A stretch of 6,003 nt of DNA from Oscillospiraceae bacterium (lineage in GTDB: Bacteria > Bacillota > Clostridia > Oscillospirales > Oscillospiraceae), in assembly GCA_029065305.1 (NCBI GenBank), contig JAIEIQ010000289.1:1-6003 (forward strand). The letters are read 5' to 3'. Made by a program: the position numbers and the translations under genes. Within the stretch, counting starts at the first letter, position 1; each line of letters starts with the position of its first letter. The notes under the pieces were generated by a model. The model was given only the letters and a program-made list of their open reading frames with translations, had not been told where the DNA came from and ran no database searches. Shown in pieces: positions 1-4,180 of this stretch.

Positions 1-43
1 ACTTGGAGTATCGTCGGGAGCGTCTGATGTGTATAAGTGACAG
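1..43 (+). other. Residual Illumina Nextera (Tn5) adapter at contig end, not genomic
   Basis: Bases 11-43 align without gaps to the Nextera read-1 adapter as I recall it: TCGTCGGCAGCGTC followed by the Tn5 mosaic end AGATGTGTATAAGAGACAG. The match is 30 of 33, with differences at 18 (G for C), 25 (T for A) and 38 (T for A). Bases 1-2 (AC) fit the end of the P5 sequence. Bases 3-10 (TTGGAGTA) sit where the 8-base i5 index belongs and resemble the standard index AAGGAGTA at 6 of 8 positions; this last point rests on memory and is weaker. Native coding sequence begins immediately after, at 44. A natural Tn5 or IS50 end is very unlikely, because the hyperactive mosaic end and the adjoining 14-base tag are synthetic and occur together only in libraries. 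Confidence 0.93.
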
Positions 44-2050
44 GCCTATTTCTTCCCCACCATCTACGCCGCCACTGGCGTAAAGGTCAAGACCCTGGGG
101 GATCTGCCCGCCTGCGTGGGGGTCCTCAAGAGCCTGATCACCAACCAGGACGACATCGGCGCGGCCCTCAACGCCGGCCTCGCCACCGCCGTGGGCGCGG
201 AGATCATCGAGGGCCTCAAGTACGTGGGCGGCGAGGATCCCTACGCCGGGGACTCCGGCATCGGCTTTGTGCCCGATCCCATCATCCGCTCCCTGGGCGT
301 GCCCCTGGTCACGGGGGATATCCCCGGCGTGGCGGTGGTCCTGGGCAAGGCGGACAGCGCCGCCGATGTCGCCAAGGTGGTCAAGGACTACCAGTCCAAG
401 GGCATCATGACCTTTATGATCGGCGGCTGCATTGAGCAGGCTCTGGAGGCCGGTGTGAAGATGGGTCTGGAGCTGCGGGTGGTGCCCCTGGGCCACGATG
501 TCACCAGCGTGATCCACGTTGTGACTGTGGCTATCCGCGCGGCCCTGATCTTCGGCAACATCCAGGCCGGCGATCTGGCGGGCCTCCTCAAGTACACCAA
601 GGAGCGGGTCCCCGCCTTTGTCAACACCTTCGGGGCCCTGGATCCCGTGGTGGTCTCCGCCGGCGCGGGCGCGATTGCCCTGGGCTTCCCGGTCATCGTG
701 GACCAGGATATCGGCGATCTCCAGGTCCCCGGCGCACTGGAGGCGGTCACCAATCACGACGAGACTGCCAAGCACTCCCTGGCCCTGCGGAACATCAAGA
801 TCAAGGTCAAGGAACTGCCCATCCCCGTGGCCTTCGCCGCCGCCTTTGAGGGCGAGATCATCCGCAAGGCCGATATGAAGGTGGAGTTCTGGTCCAGCAA
901 GAACACCACCTGCGAGCTGGTGACCATGCGGGACGCCGCCCAGGTGGAGGACCACAGGATCGTGGTGGACGGCCCCGACATCGACAGCGGCGACACGGAG
1001 TACGCCCTGGCCACCTATATCGAGGTCTACGGCGCCAAGATGCAGAAGGATTTTGAGTCCGTCATCGAGCGGAAGATCCACGCCTGGTTCAACTACATGG
1101 AGGGCGTGATGCACACCGGCCAGCGCAACCAGTTCCGCATCCGCGTCTCCAACGACGCTTACGACAAGGGCCTGCGGATGAAGCACTTCGGCGAGGTGCT
1201 CTACAGCATGATCATGGACGAGTTCGACGCCGTGGTGGACAAGTGCCAGATCACCCTGGTCACGGATCCCGAGAAGGCCAAGAAAGTACTGGACGAGGAG
1301 GCCATGCCCGCCTACAGCGCCCGGGACGACCGCCTCAACTCCATGACCGACGAGAGCGTGGACCGGTTCTACACCTGCATCCTCTGTCAATCCTTTGCCC
1401 CCAGCCACTGCTGCGTGGTGACGCCGGAGCGGCTGGGCCTGTGCGGCGCGGTGAGCTGGCTGGATGCCAAGGCCACCAAGGAGCTCAACGATGCCGGCCC
1501 CTGCCAGCCCATCAGCAAGGAGGGCTGCACCGACGAGGTGAAGGGCTACTACCCCGATGTGGACCGGATGGTTCACGCCGCCACCCAGGGTGCGGTGGAG
1601 CATGTGAGCCTGTACTCCATCATGGAGGACCCCATGACCAGCTGCGGCTGCTTCGAGTGCATCTGCGGCATTGAGCCCTTCTCCAACGGCCTGGTGGTGG
1701 TCAACCGGGAGTACAAGGGCATGACCCCCACGGGCATGACCTTCGGTGAGCTGGCCTCCATGACCGGCGGCGGCGTCCAGACCCCGGGCTTCATGGGCCA
1801 CGGCCGGCACTTCATCGCCTCGAAGAAGTTCGCCAGCGCCGAGGGCGGCATCGCCCGCATCGTCTGGATGCCCAAGGAGCTCAAGGACGACGTGTCCGCC
1901 CGGCTCAACGCCACCGCCAAGGAGCTGCTGGGGATTGACAACTTCTGCGACATGATCGGCGACGAGACCATCGCCGAGGACGCCGAGAGCCTGCTGAGCT
2001 TCCTCACCGAGAAGGGCCACCCCGTGCTCGGGCTGGAGCCGCTGATGTAG
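44..2050 (+). CDS. acsB: Acetyl-CoA synthase (CODH/ACS complex, AcsB), 5'-truncated
   Basis: AcsB condenses CO, the methyl group of the corrinoid protein and CoA into acetyl-CoA, the last step of the Wood-Ljungdahl pathway, in the cytoplasm with carbon monoxide dehydrogenase. The open frame gives 668 residues. Numbered from the GTG at 116, the A-cluster ligands are C421, C424, C433 and C443 ([4Fe-4S]) and C510-G-C512 (distal nickel). Their spacings (3, 9, 10, 67, 2) equal those of Moorella AcsB C506/C509/C518/C528/C595/C597 as I recall them. F427 falls on Moorella F512, and the C-termini coincide at residue 729. By that register about 61 N-terminal residues are missing. The frame reads AYFFPTIYAATG and onward directly from base 44, after the adapter. 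The GTG at 116 has no Shine-Dalgarno sequence and is not a true start. No other acs gene is visible. Confidence 0.96.
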   Translation, partial: AYFFPTIYAATGVKVKTLGDLPACVGVLKSLITNQDDIGAALNAGLATAVGAEIIEGLKYVGGEDPYAGDSGIGFVPDPIIRSLGVPLVTGDIPGVAVVLGKADSAADVAKVVKDYQSKGIMTFMIGGCIEQALEAGVKMGLELRVVPLGHDVTSVIHVVTVAIRAALIFGNIQAGDLAGLLKYTKERVPAFVNTFGALDPVVVSAGAGAIALGFPVIVDQDIGDLQVPGALEAVTNHDETAKHSLALRNIKIKVKELPIPVAFAAAFEGEIIRKADMKVEFWSSKNTTCELVTMRDAAQVEDHRIVVDGPDIDSGDTEYALATYIEVYGAKMQKDFESVIERKIHAWFNYMEGVMHTGQRNQFRIRVSNDAYDKGLRMKHFGEVLYSMIMDEFDAVVDKCQITLVTDPEKAKKVLDEEAMPAYSARDDRLNSMTDESVDRFYTCILCQSFAPSHCCVVTPERLGLCGAVSWLDAKATKELNDAGPCQPISKEGCTDEVKGYYPDVDRMVHAATQGAVEHVSLYSIMEDPMTSCGCFECICGIEPFSNGLVVVNREYKGMTPTGMTFGELASMTGGGVQTPGFMGHGRHFIASKKFASAEGGIARIVWMPKELKDDVSARLNATAKELLGIDNFCDMIGDETIAEDAESLLSFLTEKGHPVLGLEPLM

Positions 2051-2072
2051 TCGTTTGCCCCGGAAGATATAC

Positions 2073-2114
2073 AAAAAAGGCCCCGGGCAGGAGATACGCT
2101 CTCCTGCTCGGGGC
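2073..2114 (-). terminator. Rho-independent terminator of the gntR-dam unit
   Basis: On the - strand the arms GCCCCGAGCAGGAG (2114-2101) and CTCCTGCCCGGGGC (2093-2080) form a 14-pair stem, with one G-U pair and a 7-nt loop. It is followed by CCTTTTTT (down to 2073). It starts 23 nt past the stop of the methyltransferase. On the + strand the hairpin lies 29 nt after the acsB stop, but the run of A precedes it and no U-run follows. It is therefore a proper terminator for the - strand and at most a weak or transcript-stabilising hairpin for acsB. Confidence 0.9.
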
Positions 2115-2137
2115 TTCGCACGTCAAGACGCGGTATC

Positions 2138-3097
2138 CTACGGAGCCTCTCCGATAGCCTCCCCCGGGTTGTGCGCCGCCGGGGGGATTGGCGGCGGGTA
2201 GCTCGTGATGAGGAGCTCCGTGATTCTGCCCCGCTTCTCCCGAGCGCTGTTGATGGCGCGGGCCGCCTCCACCCGCTGGATGTGGAAGGGCGCGTACAGA
2301 TCGTCAAAGAAGGCGTCCGTCCCGCCGCCGTTTTTCGGGTCCGAATTGCTCAGCATCACCCGGGCCCCCCGCCGCCCCAGCTCCATGGCGAACTGCGCCA
2401 GCTGGATCTGGTCCCCGTCGCCGAAGCCCGCCTCCGTATAGGAGGTAAACCCGGCGGTGGCGGACAGGGGACGGTAGGGCGGGTCGAAATAGACGAAGGT
2501 GTCCCCGTCCACAAAGCCCCCGGCCTGCCGGTAGTCCCCCTCCACAATGTCCACGGCCTGAAACGCCCGGGACACATTGCGCAGGTTCTCCCCGTCGCAG
2601 ATGAGGGGCCGCTTGTAGGCGCCGATGGGGACGTTGAACCGCCCGGAGCGGTTGACCCGGTAGAGGCCGTTGAAGCAGGTGCGGTTGAGAAAGATAAACA
2701 GCGCCGCCCGCTCCACCGCCCCGCCGCCCCGGCTGTTGAACCGGTCCCGCCGGCCCTGGTAGTAGCTTCGCCGTCCGCCGCCGTCCAGGGGCAGGTACTC
2801 CGCCTCCATCCCGGACAGGGCCTCAATGAGCTCGGGCACCTGGTCCCGGATCACCCGGTAGACATTGATGAGCTCCTGGTTGACATCGCTGATATAGACC
2901 GCCTCCATGGGGAAGCGGCTCAGAATGTCCAGCAGCACCGCGCCGCCGCCCACAAAGGGCTCGGCATATTTTTTGACGGTGTCCCCTAGGCCCGGGGGAT
3001 AGCTGGCCCGGATGGCCTCCAGCAGCTGCCGCTTCCCGCCGGCCCACTTGACGATGGGCCGCAGGGGGACCGCCCCGCCGCTCCTCGCGCCGCTCAC
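2138..3097 (-). CDS. dam: DNA adenine methyltransferase, Dam/DpnII (D12 class) family
   Basis: The product transfers a methyl group from S-adenosylmethionine to the N6 of adenine, in this family usually in GATC. The 319 residues show the class-alpha motif order: KWAGGK at 17-22 (motif X, AdoMet binding), PFVGGG at 47-52 (motif I), a central region with NRTCFNGLYRVN at 138-149 that is typical of Dam/DpnM, DPPY at 205-208 (motif IV, catalytic) and LSNSD at 249-253. The length is somewhat above the usual 270-285 because of a Gly/Arg-rich N-terminal stretch of about 12 residues and a Pro/Ala-rich tail of about 20. The GTG start is the only usable one before motif X. It overlaps the upstream gntR stop as GTGA, with GGAGAGG 10 nt ahead, so translation is probably coupled. 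No restriction endonuclease gene is present here. GATC specificity is inferred from the family and not shown. Confidence 0.93.
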   Translation of the reverse strand: MSGARSGGAVPLRPIVKWAGGKRQLLEAIRASYPPGLGDTVKKYAEPFVGGGAVLLDILSRFPMEAVYISDVNQELINVYRVIRDQVPELIEALSGMEAEYLPLDGGGRRSYYQGRRDRFNSRGGGAVERAALFIFLNRTCFNGLYRVNRSGRFNVPIGAYKRPLICDGENLRNVSRAFQAVDIVEGDYRQAGGFVDGDTFVYFDPPYRPLSATAGFTSYTEAGFGDGDQIQLAQFAMELGRRGARVMLSNSDPKNGGGTDAFFDDLYAPFHIQRVEAARAINSAREKRGRITELLITSYPPPIPPAAHNPGEAIGEAP

Positions 3098-3846
3098 CGG
3101 TCTGCCGCCTCTCCGCCGGAGGTCCGCCGCTCCCGCCCCTGGCTTCGGAGGAGCTCCTCCAGCATGAGCCGGTTATGCTCAATGTGCCGCGCCATTGCCG
3201 CCCCGGCCCGCTCCCCGTCCCGACCGCAGATGGCGTCCAGGATCTCCCGGTGGCTGACGACGGTTTCCGTCTTCAGCCGGCTCTCCGTCAGGGTGACAGA
3301 CAGGGTGATGGCGTAGGTAATGATGGGGATGATCTTCGGCACGACCATGTTGTGGGTGCACTTGGCAATAGCCACGTGGAAGAGCACGTCGTTCTGGGAG
3401 TGGTCCCGCTCCTCCAGGATGTCCCGCTCCACCACCGCGCAGGTCTCCCGCAGCTGCTTCAGATCCTCCGCCCCGGCCCGCTCCGCCGCCGCCCGGGCCA
3501 CCCAGGGCTCCACCTGCTCCCGGACCTCCAGCAGATCCACGGCCAGCCCCAGCTGATCCGGGTAGTAGGCAAAGCCCAGGGGGTCGGAGACCTCCCCGGG
3601 GTTCCGGGCGATGTAGGTGCCCTTGCCCCGCCGAATCTCCAGCACGTTCCGGGCCACCAGCAGCTTCACGCCCTCCCGGATGGTGCCCCGGCCCACGTTA
3701 AGCAGCTCCGCCAGCTCAAATTCGCTGGGCAGACGGTCCTCACTTGTCAAATGCTGTTCCACAATCAGCTTGGATATCTGCTCCGCTGTCCGCTCGGGCA
3801 GAGAGGATTCCCTGGTCTGAATAGTCTCAAAACAATCTTCCTTCAC
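3094..3846 (-). CDS. GntR-family transcriptional regulator, FadR/FCD subfamily
   Basis: A DNA-binding repressor or activator of the FadR type, 250 residues from the GTG at 3846. The N-terminal winged helix-turn-helix spans about residues 15-80, with LPSEFELAELL at 39-49, GRGTIREGVKLL at 52-63 and the wing GKGTY at 74-78. The C-terminal all-helical FCD ligand domain covers about 100-232. It keeps the usual metal-binding set: D153 and H157 (D-x3-H), H199 and H221. FCD regulators commonly bind carboxylates such as lactate, gluconate or glycolate; the ligand here cannot be read. I chose the GTG because AAAGGAG lies 9 nt upstream. A longer frame from a TTG at 3915 would start inside the predicted -35 box. 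The stop overlaps the dam start by 4 nt, so the two form one transcription unit. The targets, and whether it regulates dam, are unknown. Confidence 0.93.
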   Translation of the reverse strand: MKEDCFETIQTRESSLPERTAEQISKLIVEQHLTSEDRLPSEFELAELLNVGRGTIREGVKLLVARNVLEIRRGKGTYIARNPGEVSDPLGFAYYPDQLGLAVDLLEVREQVEPWVARAAAERAGAEDLKQLRETCAVVERDILEERDHSQNDVLFHVAIAKCTHNMVVPKIIPIITYAITLSVTLTESRLKTETVVSHREILDAICGRDGERAGAAMARHIEHNRLMLEELLRSQGRERRTSGGEAADR

Positions 3847-3855
3847 CGCAGGCAG

Positions 3856-3862
3856 CTCCTTT
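3856..3862 (-). promoter_or_regulatory. Ribosome binding site that fixes the gntR start
   Basis: On the - strand AAAGGAG, followed by a 9-nt spacer and then GTG (3846-3844). This is the only good Shine-Dalgarno sequence near the 5' end of the frame and rules out the longer TTG-initiated reading. Confidence 0.8.
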
Positions 3863-3886
3863 CCCTCTATAACGGGTTTCCATAGT

Positions 3887-3915
3887 ATTATAGCGAATCT
3901 TCCCGTCGAATGCAA
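3887..3915 (-). promoter_or_regulatory. Predicted sigma-A promoter of the gntR-dam operon
   Basis: On the - strand TTGCAT (3915-3910) is followed by exactly 17 nt and then a perfect TATAAT (3892-3887). The -35 box matches the consensus in its conserved TTG but only 3 of 6 overall. Transcription would start near 3880, leaving a 5' leader of about 35 nt that contains the AAAGGAG site. The position directly ahead of gntR, in an AT-richer spot of a GC-rich region, supports it. Confidence 0.72.
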
Positions 3916-3949
3916 GGGCGGGGCCCATAGAACATGAAATCAGCGAGGG

Positions 3950-3971
3950 TATTTTAGCTTCACCCTAAATA
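3950..3971. repeat. Small imperfect inverted repeat in the gntR upstream spacer
   Basis: TATTTTAG (3950-3957) and CTAAATA (3965-3971) are inverted copies with one extra base, 7 nt apart. They overlap a second short palindrome, CCCTA-AA-TAGGG (3963-3974). The element lies between the stop of the 56-residue gene (3982) and the -35 box of gntR. It could be an operator or a weak hairpin ending the upstream transcript. There is no clear U-run on either strand, so I do not call it a terminator. Confidence 0.35.
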
Positions 3972-3981
3972 GGGCCGTTCC

Positions 3982-4152
3982 TTACCTGTTTTTACCGCCT
4001 TTCCCATACTGCCGCGCGATTTCCTCCAGCTCTTTTTCGTCCGCGCGGCGGATTTCATCCGCATCCAGAAGCATGGCCCCCATGCCGGAGAAAGCCCCGG
4101 CATACGCTTCGTCCATGAGCTCCTTCCGCAGGTCCTCAGCATCTTGCTTCAT
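3982..4152 (-). CDS. Small acidic/charged protein of unknown function (56 aa)
   Basis: I do not recognise this family. The frame begins with ATG at 4152, preceded by a strong AGGGGGGAG Shine-Dalgarno sequence with a 5-nt spacer. A TTG seven codons upstream has no such site and is rejected. The product has no signal peptide, membrane segment or cysteine. It is rich in Glu, Asp, Lys and Arg, with a helical heptad-like first part (residues 1-17), a glycine-containing centre (AFSGMGAMLL, 20-29) and a second charged helix (DEIRRADEKELEEIARQYG, 32-50). It starts 28 nt after the stop of the LTA-synthase-like gene on the same strand and is probably co-transcribed with it. A real gene is likely from the ribosome binding site, the position and the sensible composition. 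A role with the upstream enzyme is only a guess from adjacency. Confidence 0.7.
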   Translation of the reverse strand: MKQDAEDLRKELMDEAYAGAFSGMGAMLLDADEIRRADEKELEEIARQYGKGGKNR

Positions 4153-4157
4153 AACGG

Positions 4158-4166
4158 CTCCCCCCT
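4158..4166 (-). promoter_or_regulatory. Ribosome binding site of the 56-aa gene
   Basis: AGGGGGGAG on the - strand, with CCGTT as a 5-nt spacer to the ATG at 4152. It decides between this ATG and the TTG at 4173. Confidence 0.7.
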
Positions 4167-4180
4167 CATACAAATACTAT

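Noticed and set aside
25..43. Natural Tn5/IS50 transposon end
   Set aside because: The adjoining 14-base synthetic tag and the contig-end position identify it as a library adapter. No transposase is present.
116..118. GTG as the native start of acsB
   Set aside because: It has no Shine-Dalgarno sequence, the frame is open and AcsB-like back to 44, and about 61 further residues would be expected. The stop ahead of it lies in adapter sequence.
37..435. 132-codon + strand frame over the start of acsB
   Set aside because: It is an Arg/Gly/His-rich off-frame shadow of acsB and begins within the adapter.
2073..2114. Efficient bidirectional terminator also serving acsB
   Set aside because: No U-run follows the hairpin on the + strand, so only the - strand assignment is supported.
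1573..2307. 244-codon - strand frame across the acsB end and dam
   Set aside because: It crosses the terminator hairpin and two real genes and has Ser/Arg/Pro-rich shadow composition.
2171..2989. 272-codon + strand frame antisense to the methylase
   Set aside because: It is a low-complexity shadow of dam, without domains or a convincing ribosome binding site.
2138..3097. Complete restriction-modification system
   Set aside because: Only the methyltransferase is present. The neighbours are acsB and a GntR regulator.
3175..3885. 236-codon + strand frame antisense to gntR
   Set aside because: It is a Leu/Pro/His/Gln-rich shadow of gntR and runs through the gntR leader.
3847..3915. Longer GntR with 23 extra residues from a TTG
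   Set aside because: The TTG lies in the predicted -35 box and has no ribosome binding site. The GTG at 3846 has AAAGGAG at proper spacing.
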